This document shows positions 16,626 to 23,374 of a DNA stretch of 64,000 nt, one piece after another. The notes beneath the pieces are model-generated. The model was not told where the DNA came from. It saw only the letters and a list, made by a program, of their open reading frames with translations, and did not search any database. Both the position numbers and the translations under genes were made by a program. Each line of letters opens with the position of its first letter. Position 1 is the stretch's first letter. Source of the DNA: an uncultured Rhodopila sp. (GTDB lineage: Bacteria > Pseudomonadota > Alphaproteobacteria > Acetobacterales > Acetobacteraceae); NCBI GenBank assembly GCA_903932145.1, contig CAIZFE010000038.1, forward strand, positions 62,001 to 126,000. Direction: 5' to 3'.

Positions 16626-17192
16626 CTAATCCGGCAAATCCGTCCCCTCATAGAACTCCGCAACCGGGATCTCGATGCCGATCTCCGGCATGGACAGGAC
16701 ATCGCCGCTGGTCAGGGCGGTCGTCATCCAGGGGGTGTCGCCGGACGTTCGAACATGCACGGTCATCCCAACGCTGGCGTGTTCCAGGATCACGTACCGC
16801 CGGATGGAAGCAACCGCCCGGTATTCCAGCAGCTTTTCGATCCGGTCCACCCGGCCGGACGAGGGGTTCAACACCTCGAACACCACCACAACGCCCGGAA
16901 CCAGGCGATCCGTTCCCTTCGCCCGCGTGCAGGTCACCAGCGCATCGGGATACCGGACGATGTCGCCGACGGTCGCCACCCCGGCGTCCGGGCCGAGAGG
17001 TTCGCATCCTGAATCCTTCAACCGGGGCCGCAAGGCCGCATGAACGTTACGGATAATGCGGCTACGCCCGACCGTGCCGCCGGCCATTGCTACCGGCTCA
17101 AACCCATCAAACTCGTAGCGTTCCCGTCGGACCTCGGCCCAGTTGAGGAACTCATCGCGGGTCATAAGCGGCGTGCGATGGACGACGTTCAT
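16626..17192 (-). CDS. Uma2-family endonuclease-like protein
   Basis: A 188-residue Uma2 (DUF820) protein with a PD-(D/E)XK-type fold. Visible: the N-terminal 'MTRDEFLNWAEVRRERYEFD' module, 'VRYPDALVTC' supplying the Asp, and 'VVVVFEVLNPSS' supplying the Glu of the predicted metal site. The start at 17192 is chosen for the family-like N terminus; the frame is open for 117 more bases upstream. The biological role of Uma2 proteins is poorly known; they occur in many copies in cyanobacteria and in scattered proteobacteria. It lies next to an antitoxin remnant on the opposite strand. Confidence 0.85.
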   Translation of the reverse strand: MNVVHRTPLMTRDEFLNWAEVRRERYEFDGFEPVAMAGGTVGRSRIIRNVHAALRPRLKDSGCEPLGPDAGVATVGDIVRYPDALVTCTRAKGTDRLVPGVVVVFEVLNPSSGRVDRIEKLLEYRAVASIRRYVILEHASVGMTVHVRTSGDTPWMTTALTSGDVLSMPEIGIEIPVAEFYEGTDLPD

Positions 17193-17253
17193 CCGGTAAA
17201 CTTGACACACCGCGATCGCGGATGTCTTCCGCGTTTTACCTTGCCCGGCGACC

Positions 17254-17646
17254 TTATGCCGGCACGATATATCGCTCGATCGTCCGGTGCTGGAAGAACC
17301 ACTGCCCATCGACCTTCACCAGCCGATCCGCATACGCCCCGCCCGACCCGATGATCGGCACTCCGCCTGGCACATTCTGAATCAACACCCAGTTTGACCT
17401 GGCGGTCGCGGTGTCGCCGTCCAGATCGATGACGATATTCGTTGTCAAATGCACCCGCTTCGGCCGAACGCCCGTCGCAATGCTGTTCGCCTGAGCCACG
17501 ATCCCGGCGCGGCCGGTCCCGGTGCCGAACGCGGTCTCCCAAACGCCGTCAGGCGTGAACAGCGCGGCCATGTCCTCGAACCTGTCGGCATCCAGCGCGA
17601 AGCAATAGCGGGCCAGCAATTCGCGGATTTCATCCTTGTCAGACAT
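17254..17646 (-). CDS. SnoaL/NTF2-like family protein
   Basis: A 130-residue single-domain protein of the NTF2/SnoaL-like fold. The N terminus 'DEIRELLARYCFALDADRFE' followed by 'MAALFTPDGVWE' is the standard opening of the ring-hydroxylating-beta/SnoaL family, and 'GSGGAYADRLVKVDGQWFF' is the usual C-terminal strand pair. Members are polyketide cyclases, steroid isomerases or dioxygenase beta subunits, and many have no known reaction. It diverges from the PPOX flavoprotein gene, with 76 bases between the starts. Confidence 0.87.
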   Translation of the reverse strand: MSDKDEIRELLARYCFALDADRFEDMAALFTPDGVWETAFGTGTGRAGIVAQANSIATGVRPKRVHLTTNIVIDLDGDTATARSNWVLIQNVPGGVPIIGSGGAYADRLVKVDGQWFFQHRTIERYIVPA

Positions 17647-17722
17647 CGCTTCCTCCTTGTCCCGTCAGCACATTCAGGGCGAAGATGCCCCAACGGTCAA
17701 TCCGGTGCGGGAGAACGGGACA

Positions 17723-18355
17723 ATGGACGCGATCACCACGGACCATCTGATCAGGGACGAGGCCACCCTGACCGCGCTGTATGGCGATTCCCCCGCCGGG
17801 GCGATCGCGAAAGAGATCGACTACATCCATCCGCATTATCGCGCGCTGATCGAGGCCTCGCCGTTCATGGTCCTGGCGACCAGCGGGCCGGAGGGTCTGG
17901 ACGCCTCGCCGCGCGGCGATCCGGCCGGTTCGTTCGTGCAGGTGACGGACGACAAGACCGTGCTGATCCCGGATCGCCGCGGTAACAACCGCGTGGACAG
18001 TCTTCGAAACATCATCCGCGACGACCGCGTGGCGCTATTGTTCCTGATCCCCGGCGTCGGCGAAACATTACGCATCAACGGCCGAGCCTCTATTTCGATC
18101 GATCCAGATCTGATCAGGCGTTTTCCGCTGAAGGGCACCCTGCCGCGTTCGGTGATCGTCGTTCGCGCCGAACGGGTCTATTTCCAATGCCCGAAAGCGC
18201 TGGTCCGCTCCGAACTATGGAACCCCGACAAGCAGATCAGCCGAAAATCACTGCCCAGCACTGGCACAATCCTGGCCGATATCACCGCCGGCAAGGTCGG
18301 CGGCGAGCAATACGATCGCGACTATCCCGAACGCCTGAAGGCGACGATCTATTGA
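17723..18355 (+). CDS. Pyridoxamine 5'-phosphate oxidase-related FMN protein
   Basis: A 210-residue flavoprotein of the PPOX-type split-barrel fold, close to the MSMEG_1061 subgroup of FMN-dependent PPOX proteins. The core reads 'PFMVLATSGPEGLDASPRGD', then 'VLIPDRRGNNRVDSLRNI' and 'DDRVALLFLIPGVGETLRIN', which carry the phosphate- and isoalloxazine-contacting positions. The start at 17723 gives a family-length protein; the frame opens 87 bases farther up. Such proteins reduce or oxidise small substrates with FMN or F420. It is followed, 54 bases later, by the two hydroxyacid dehydrogenase genes on the same strand. Confidence 0.88.
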   Translation: MDAITTDHLIRDEATLTALYGDSPAGAIAKEIDYIHPHYRALIEASPFMVLATSGPEGLDASPRGDPAGSFVQVTDDKTVLIPDRRGNNRVDSLRNIIRDDRVALLFLIPGVGETLRINGRASISIDPDLIRRFPLKGTLPRSVIVVRAERVYFQCPKALVRSELWNPDKQISRKSLPSTGTILADITAGKVGGEQYDRDYPERLKATIY

Positions 18356-18409
18356 GGTGAACGCGCAGCCTCCGCTATGGTGATATCGCTAACAAGGGAA
18401 ACGACGACA

Positions 18410-19381
18410 ATGAAGCCTCGCCTGCTGCTGGCCTGCCTGACGACGACCGATGTGGTCGCCCGCGCACGCGCTGAATTCGACGCGATCGTCACGGAGGGCG
18501 CCAATGACATGACCGTCGCCGAGGTGATCCAGGCCGCCAACGCGCATCAGGCAGACGCCATCGCGTTCACCAACACGTTGCCGTTCAATGAAACGACCTT
18601 TGCCGCGCTGCCCGCCAGCGTGAAAGTCGGCGCCACTATCAGCGTCGGTTATGACCACGTCGATGTCGCCGCCGCCAGGGCACGCGGTCTGCCGGTCACC
18701 AACACCCCCGGTGTGCTGACGGAATGCACCGCCGACCACGGCATGATGCTAATGCTGGCCGCCGCCCGCCGCAGCGCCGAATACGATCGGATCATGCGGA
18801 AAGGATGGGGCTACCGCATCGGCCAGGGCGACCTGCTGGGCGTGCGCGTGACCGGCAAGCGCGTCGGCATCCTCGGGATGGGGCGGATTGGCCGGGCGTT
18901 CGCGCAGCGTGCGCGCGGTTTCGACATGAAGGTGATGTACCACGGCCGCACGCGGCTGCCGCCCGAACTGGAAATGGGTGCCGAATATTTCTCGGATTTT
19001 CACGCGATGCTGCCGCACTGCGACTTTCTGTCGGTGCATGCCCCCGGCGGTGCTGCGACCGACAAGATGATCGATGCGAAGGCGTTCGCTTTGATGCCCG
19101 ACGGCGCGGTGCTGGTGAATGTCGCGCGAGGCACATTGATCGACGAAGATGCCATGCTGGACGCTCTGAAATCCGGCAAATTGTTCGCGGCCGGCCTGGA
19201 CGTGTTCCGCGAGGAACCTGCTTACGACAAACGTTTCGCCGAACTGGACAACGTTGTCCTGTCACCGCACGTTGGCAGCGCATCGAAGGAAACCCGCGAC
19301 GCCATGGGTTTCCGAGCATTGGACAACATTGCCGCTGTTTTGGCCGGTAAGCCTGCTATCGACCCGCTCTGGAAGGACTAA
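18410..19381 (+). CDS. D-isomer 2-hydroxyacid dehydrogenase (first of tandem pair)
   Basis: A 323-residue NAD(P)-dependent dehydrogenase that reduces 2-oxo acids to D-2-hydroxy acids, for example glyoxylate or hydroxypyruvate. The nucleotide-binding motif is 'GKRVGILGMGRIGRAFAQRA'; the catalytic triad is in place: Arg in 'NVARGTLIDE', Glu in 'FREEPAYDK' and His in 'LSPHVGSAS'. The start at 18410 follows an AAGGGAA box; an in-frame ATG at 18377 is less likely. It ends one base before the next paralogue, so the two are coexpressed. No regulatory ACT domain. Confidence 0.92.
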   Translation: MKPRLLLACLTTTDVVARARAEFDAIVTEGANDMTVAEVIQAANAHQADAIAFTNTLPFNETTFAALPASVKVGATISVGYDHVDVAAARARGLPVTNTPGVLTECTADHGMMLMLAAARRSAEYDRIMRKGWGYRIGQGDLLGVRVTGKRVGILGMGRIGRAFAQRARGFDMKVMYHGRTRLPPELEMGAEYFSDFHAMLPHCDFLSVHAPGGAATDKMIDAKAFALMPDGAVLVNVARGTLIDEDAMLDALKSGKLFAAGLDVFREEPAYDKRFAELDNVVLSPHVGSASKETRDAMGFRALDNIAAVLAGKPAIDPLWKD

Positions 19382-19382
19382 C

Positions 19383-20339
19383 ATGTCGCGCCCCGTCCTG
19401 TTCGTTACCCGTCGCCTGCCCGCCTCTATCGAAGCTCAGGCCGAACAGGATTTCGTCGCGCGACTGACGGATTCGGATGTCGCAATTACCGATATCGTTG
19501 CGCGGGCGGAGGGCGCCGACGCGGTGCTGTGCTGCCCGGGCGACGTGCTGGACGCCGCGACCATTACGGCGCTGCCGACATCTGTGAAAGTCATCGGCAC
19601 ATTCAGCGTCGGATACGATCACATCGATGTCGCGGCAGCGAAAGCACGCGGCATCAAGGTGTGCAACACTCCGGACGTGCTGAGCGTCGCCACCGCCGAG
19701 TGCGCGATGTTGCTGCTGCTGGCAGCGGCACGCCGCGCCGGTGAGGGCGAGCGTCTGGTGCGTTCCGGCCAATGGGACGGCTGGGCGCCAACCCAACTGC
19801 TGGGCACCCAGGTTTCCGGCCGGCGGCTGGGTATTTTCGGCATGGGTCGTATTGGCCGAGAAATAGCTCGGATGGCGCGCGGGTTCGACATGGAAATCCA
19901 CTACCGCGACATGACCCGCCTGCCGCCGGAACTGGAGCAAGGCGCGATCTTCCACGACAACGATGATAGTTTTCTGCCGATTTGTCAGTTCCTGTCGCTG
20001 AATGCTCCCGGTGGTGACGGCACCCGCCATTGGCTGGGAGAAGAACGGATTGCGAAACTGCCGCCGGGTGCGGTCGTGGTGAACGCCGCGCGCGGCACGC
20101 TGGTGGACGACGCCGCGCTGATCGCCGCGTTACGCAGCGGGCAAATCGCCGCCGCCGGACTGGATGTTTATAATGGCGAACCTCGGTTGCACCCGGACTA
20201 CCTGACGCTGGAGAATGTCGTGCTGCTGCCGCATCTAGGCAGTGCCACGACAGAAACGAGGGACGCGATGGGCCGGATCGTGCTGTCGGGTATTGCAGCG
20301 ATTTTGGCTGGGGAGACGCCGTCTAATGAAGTGGGATGA
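19383..20339 (+). CDS. D-isomer 2-hydroxyacid dehydrogenase (second of tandem pair)
   Basis: A 318-residue paralogue of the preceding gene, with 'GRRLGIFGMGRIGREIARMA' for NAD(P) binding and an intact triad: Arg in 'NAARGTLVDD', Glu in 'YNGEPRLHPDY' and His in 'LLPHLGSATTETR'. The N-terminal halves differ more than the cofactor domains, so substrates probably differ. Resembles glyoxylate/hydroxypyruvate reductases and 2-ketogluconate reductases. The start sits one base after the TAA of the first gene. A hairpin follows the stop. Confidence 0.92.
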   Translation: MSRPVLFVTRRLPASIEAQAEQDFVARLTDSDVAITDIVARAEGADAVLCCPGDVLDAATITALPTSVKVIGTFSVGYDHIDVAAAKARGIKVCNTPDVLSVATAECAMLLLLAAARRAGEGERLVRSGQWDGWAPTQLLGTQVSGRRLGIFGMGRIGREIARMARGFDMEIHYRDMTRLPPELEQGAIFHDNDDSFLPICQFLSLNAPGGDGTRHWLGEERIAKLPPGAVVVNAARGTLVDDAALIAALRSGQIAAAGLDVYNGEPRLHPDYLTLENVVLLPHLGSATTETRDAMGRIVLSGIAAILAGETPSNEVG

Positions 20340-20373
20340 CCCGTATGGGCCTCAATTGTCCTTGGGATAGTTG

Positions 20374-20407
20374 ACGGGTGCATTTGGACTGAGCACCCGT
20401 TATTTTG
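20374..20407 (+). terminator. Probable rho-independent terminator
   Basis: An 8-bp perfect stem (ACGGGTGC at 20374-20381 with GCACCCGT at 20393-20400) and an 11-base loop lie 35 bases after the second dehydrogenase stop, followed by TATTTTG. The T-tract is short, so termination strength is uncertain. Confidence 0.6.
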
Positions 20408-20457
20408 ATGTGCCAAACGGCCACTGATATCTCTCATCAGTGCATTGGAGGAGCGAG

Positions 20458-20745
20458 ATGCGAACCGGTATACTTACCCTCTTATGTTTGGCCGGACAGT
20501 GTCAAGCTCTGCATGCTGAGGAATGCAGTAGAGAAATATTAAAAAGCTATGCCGGATCCGGCGAAATGGTGACAGTGTCCGGCAAAAAATTTCAGATCGC
20601 TGGGCAGGACTTCATCGACCCGAACGAGTGGCTCCCCGACCAAAAACTTATCGTTTGCCTGGATATCCTTCAGTCGAAAAAAAATGAACGAAAAAATCTA
20701 TCAAATCAAGAATCTAATCAAAGGCGAAACGCTGACGGCATATGA
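20458..20745 (+). CDS. Small secreted hypothetical protein, possibly frameshifted
   Basis: A 95-residue protein with a strong ribosome site (TGGAGGAG) and a signal peptide 'MRTGILTLLCLAGQCQALHA', then 'EECSREILKSYAGSGEMVTV' and 'GQDFIDPNEWLPDQKLIVCL'. After a run of eight A (20677-20684) the frame ends in a poor-quality Asn/Arg-rich tail. Removing one A, or a +1 ribosomal shift there, would join it to another frame that runs to 20824 and carries two more cysteines ('KDCTVGGGYSPGC'), giving a 121-residue protein. The natural product could therefore be longer than the annotated frame. Family unknown; probably periplasmic or secreted. Base composition is lower in GC than its neighbours. Confidence 0.6.
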   Translation: MRTGILTLLCLAGQCQALHAEECSREILKSYAGSGEMVTVSGKKFQIAGQDFIDPNEWLPDQKLIVCLDILQSKKNERKNLSNQESNQRRNADGI

Positions 20746-20824
20746 TCATCACGATAAGGAGAAGGATTGCACGGTTGGCGGCGGTTACAGTCCGGGCTGC
20801 ACGACGCAAGCCCCCACGCAATAG
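20684..20824 (+). other. Alternative-frame C-terminal extension of the small secreted protein
   Basis: A 46-codon frame begins with the ATG formed at the end of the poly-A run and ends at TAG 20822-20824. It reads 'MNEKIYQIKNLIKGETL' and 'TAYDHHDKEKD', ending in a Cys/Gly-rich tail. It overlaps the end of the annotated frame and has no ribosome site of its own, so it is best explained as the missing C-terminus of that gene rather than an independent gene. Confidence 0.45.
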
Positions 20825-21253
20825 GACCCGAAACCACCAGGACCAGTAATCCTCGAACCCGGGCTCTTGGGCATCGAAAGCAAGCATGCCGCTGCCAAAA
20901 TCCGGGAGAAAATAGTTCACGCTGAAGCCGGGGCGGAAATCCATAAAAAGCATAGCGAAAGCGACAACGCGACCACAGACTGTCGCGCGGTCGTTATGTT
21001 TGATGGCATCCATCAATCGCCAATGGAAGGTCAGACGCGTCTCGGGGTAATGCCTTAATGCTCAAGGCGTAATGGCCGGGCTAACAGTCGCTTCGGAAGT
21101 CTGCACATCGACCAAGCCGCAGCGGCGTCACTGCCTGTTCGATGCAAGCGCAACTCGCTGGGTATGCATCCATGATCCCGCCGCACGAAAAGGTTCCCCA
21201 ACGCCGTCGGCCATGCTACATTCTTACTCATCTGCGATCGATCAAAGAAACGC
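20825..21253. other. Gene-poor stretch before vapB
   Basis: About 430 bases with no frame I can support. A minus-strand frame (20714-21016) lacks a ribosome site and overlaps the secreted-protein gene, and the plus-strand frames have coding-like charge patterns only over short pieces ('AKIREKIVHAEAGAEIHKK'), which could be a remnant of a lost gene. The last part carries the promoter for the vapB gene, though no clear -35/-10 pair stands out. Confidence 0.5.
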
Positions 21254-21472
21254 ATGACAATGCCGGACACCGCCACCCTATCGGCCAAATTCCAGATATC
21301 CATCCTTAAAGCTGTGCGCACCGCGCAGCACTGGACTGCGGGTCAGCAATTTGCCTTCATCCCGAAGGGCGCTGGTGTCCTGCTGGTTCCCGTGCCAACG
21401 AAAGACGATTTGTTTGGCATCGCCAAGGAGGCAAACTCTGAGGATTACCGGGAGCGTGAAGACCGTTATTGA
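21254..21472 (+). CDS. vapB: VapB-type antitoxin (AbrB/SpoVT fold)
   Basis: A 72-residue swapped-hairpin AbrB-type DNA-binding protein. The N-terminal part 'TATLSAKFQISILKAVRTAQ' and 'WTAGQQFAFIPKGAGVLLVP' form the DNA-binding beta-barrel, and the acidic tail 'SEDYREREDRY' would wrap the toxin. In intact modules it neutralises VapC and represses its own operon. ATG at 21254 is used here, though the ATG at 21260 is possible. Its stop overlaps the start of vapC by one base (TGATG), the usual coupled arrangement. The partner is broken, so this antitoxin may be orphaned. Confidence 0.88.
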   Translation: MTMPDTATLSAKFQISILKAVRTAQHWTAGQQFAFIPKGAGVLLVPVPTKDDLFGIAKEANSEDYREREDRY

Positions 21473-21852
21473 TGCAGGTCGTGGACACCTCGGCCCAAAT
21501 CGAGTGGCTCACCGCATAGGCCGCCGGCGTGGCCATCGCGACGGAAATCCCACCGATACAGGAATGGCTGGTGCCGACCATCGTTCAGCTTGAACTCGCC
21601 AAATGGCTCAACCGAGAGGTCGGTGAGGCCAATGCCGATCGAGTTGCGGCCTTTACCGGGCAGTGCATCATCGTGCCTCTCGACACCAAGATAGCCCTGG
21701 CGGCGGGGGAGATCTGTGCACAACACAAGCTCGCCACAGCAGATGCCATTGTCTATGCGACGGCGTCGCTGCATGGGGCCGACCTGCTGACGTGTGACTC
21801 ACATTTTGAAGGGTTGCCCGGCGTGGCGTTCGTCCCCAAGACCGGGCGCTAA
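21472..21852 (+). pseudogene. vapC: VapC PIN-domain toxin with premature amber stop
   Basis: From the coupled ATG the frame reads 'MQVVDTSAQIEWLTA' and then TAG (codon 16, 21517-21519); past it the same frame continues without further stops to 21852. The downstream part is a normal PIN domain: 'WLVPTIVQLELAKWLNREV', 'ATADAIVYATASLHGADLLT', 'CDSHFEGLPG'. VapC proteins are Mg-dependent RNases, and the first essential Asp (D5 in 'VVDTS') lies before the stop. A restart at GTG 21529 would make a 107-residue protein lacking that Asp. Loss of toxicity is therefore expected unless the amber codon is read through. Confidence 0.82.
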
Positions 21853-21867
21853 AGCTTCCGCCGGCCC

Positions 21868-22824
21868 CTACCCCACCTTCCTGAACTTCCGTAACGACCG
21901 CAAATTTACCGGCATCGGGTCTTTCGGGAACAACTGCGGCCACTGCGTCCAGGACACCTCGCCCACATAAATGTCACCACGGCTGTCCACACACAGACCA
22001 TGCGGTGCCATGAACTGATCCACCCCCAACCCGGCGCACAATCCGCCCAACCGAGCGAGCTTCTTCCCGGTATTATCGACGATTGTGACCCTGGGCCCCA
22101 GGTTCGGAGCATCGCGGTTCACCCGCTGCACAGGCCCCAGTTCACCAACATAACAAACCGGACATTTCCCCGCAGGCATAAATATCCCACACGGCCGGTG
22201 CAGGTTGTTCCACTGAGTCTCGTAACGCCCGTTCCCATCGAACACCTGGATACGGTGATTCTCGCGATCCGCGACATACACCCAGCCATCCGCATCGCAG
22301 GTGATGTTGTGCGCGATATTGAACTCGCCCGGATCGGTACCCGAGCCGCCCCACGACAAAATCAACCGCCCGTCGGGCGTGTATTTGTGCACCCGCGCAT
22401 TGCCGTAGCCGTCAGATACATAAACGTCTCCTTGGGGAGACATCGCCGTGTGCGTGCACCGATGGAACGGATCGCCACTCATATACGGTGACGGTTTGCC
22501 GGACGTGCCCAGCGTCAGCAGCACCTTCCCCTCCAGGGTGCATTGCCGCACGGTGTGATCGCCGTCGTCGGTCAGCCACAACGTCTCGTCCGGAGCCACG
22601 TACACGCCGTGGGCGCGCGGAAACAGGCCCTCGCCCCAGGCGCGCAGGAAATTGCCGTCGCGATCGAACACGATCATCGGGTGCTCGCCACGGTTGAACA
22701 CATAGACGTTGTCTCTGCTGTCCACACCGATGCCGCCGATTTCCTTGAAACTCCAGCCGGGGGGCAGTTTTGCCCAGTCCTCAACCGATTCGTAAATGTA
22801 GTCGCCGCTGCCCAAGGTCACCAT
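21868..22824 (-). CDS. NHL-repeat beta-propeller protein
   Basis: A 318-residue protein built of about six NHL blades: 'GGIGVDSRDNVYVFNRGE', 'HGVYVAPDETLWLTDDGDH', 'TAMSPQGDVYVSDGYGNAR', 'HNITCDADGWVYVADRENHR' and 'HGLCVDSRGDIYVGEVSW' mark successive blades. It resembles the propeller of peptidyl-alpha-hydroxyglycine alpha-amidating lyases, and many bacterial copies have that annotation without evidence of activity. There is no signal peptide. The start at 22824 has a GGGGAA box; the frame is open 39 bases further. Divergent from the kdp operon across a 298-bp spacer. Function unknown. Confidence 0.85.
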   Translation of the reverse strand: MVTLGSGDYIYESVEDWAKLPPGWSFKEIGGIGVDSRDNVYVFNRGEHPMIVFDRDGNFLRAWGEGLFPRAHGVYVAPDETLWLTDDGDHTVRQCTLEGKVLLTLGTSGKPSPYMSGDPFHRCTHTAMSPQGDVYVSDGYGNARVHKYTPDGRLILSWGGSGTDPGEFNIAHNITCDADGWVYVADRENHRIQVFDGNGRYETQWNNLHRPCGIFMPAGKCPVCYVGELGPVQRVNRDAPNLGPRVTIVDNTGKKLARLGGLCAGLGVDQFMAPHGLCVDSRGDIYVGEVSWTQWPQLFPKDPMPVNLRSLRKFRKVG

Positions 22825-23122
22825 GTTCGTTCCCCACTTCTTTGGTTGGCCGAAGCTTGTCACTTGTCAGGATGTTCGGCCAGAGGGCACCCAAACGACC
22901 GGCCACCGGCCTGGAAACATTTGACTGAGGTCAATGCCATTCGACCGCCATGGCATAAGGCTTCCATCAGGCCGGAGCAGGTCCACTGCCACTTATATGG
23001 GAATCCTATACCGGGGCGAACCGACGCGCATGGTTTCTATAGTCCCATCGCCCTATCTCACGCATCGGACTGAACGAACGCCGAGATCGGCGCATCGGTT
23101 GATGACCACGGGAGCACCGCAC
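22825..23122. promoter_or_regulatory. Divergent promoter region, NHL gene / kdp operon
   Basis: This spacer must carry both divergent promoters. It contains a 7-bp perfect inverted repeat near its left end (GGCCGAA/TTCGGCC, 20-base loop) and a perfect FNR/FixK-like dyad, described separately. No KdpE site can be assigned by eye. Confidence 0.5.
22921..22934. promoter_or_regulatory. FNR/FixK-like dyad (TTGAC-N4-GTCAA)
   Basis: TTGACTGAGGTCAA is a perfect 5+5 dyad with a 4-base spacer, the geometry of CRP/FNR-family sites; alphaproteobacterial FixK/FnrL boxes follow TTGAY-N4-RTCAA. It lies 97 bases upstream of the NHL gene start and 189 bases upstream of the first kdp-linked gene. A CATAAG hexamer 20 bases downstream on the plus strand could be the -10 of a class II promoter. 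Role is inferred. Confidence 0.45.
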
Positions 23123-23206
23123 ATGCTTGATCTTATCTACCTCGCGACAGGCGCAGCCTTCCTGGCTCTTTGTGGCCTGTATGCCTACGCCTGCGATCAT
23201 CTCTAG
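23123..23206 (+). CDS. 27-residue membrane peptide at head of kdp operon
   Basis: A short frame encoding a single hydrophobic helix ('LIYLATGAAFLALCGLYAYA') bounded by 'MLD' and 'CDHL'. It lies 11 bases upstream of kdpF, with a shared direction. Very short single-helix peptides before kdpF occur in some alphaproteobacterial kdp operons; by position it may be a second KdpF-like stabilising subunit or a copy of one. The ribosome site (GGGAG, further from ATG than usual) is weak. Support comes from context and composition. Confidence 0.6.
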   Translation: MLDLIYLATGAAFLALCGLYAYACDHL

Positions 23207-23217
23207 GAGCAATTCAA

Positions 23218-23307
23218 ATGACCCTGGACTATGTTCTGGGCGGTTTCGTGACCGTCCTTCTCTTAGCATATCTTGTGGTTGCACTGATCAGGCCAGAACG
23301 GTTCTAA
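23218..23307 (+). CDS. kdpF: KdpF, small subunit of the K+-transporting ATPase
   Basis: A 29-residue single-helix peptide ending 'VALIRPERF', the diagnostic C-terminus of KdpF. In E. coli this peptide stabilises the KdpFABC complex in the inner membrane. A TAGGAG box 9 bases before ATG supports translation. It precedes kdpA by 67 bases. Confidence 0.88.
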   Translation: MTLDYVLGGFVTVLLLAYLVVALIRPERF

Positions 23308-23374
23308 ATGACATGACGCGCCGTCCAACCGTGTTTGAACGTGGCAAAAAACCTTTCCGCGGAAACCAACTTCC

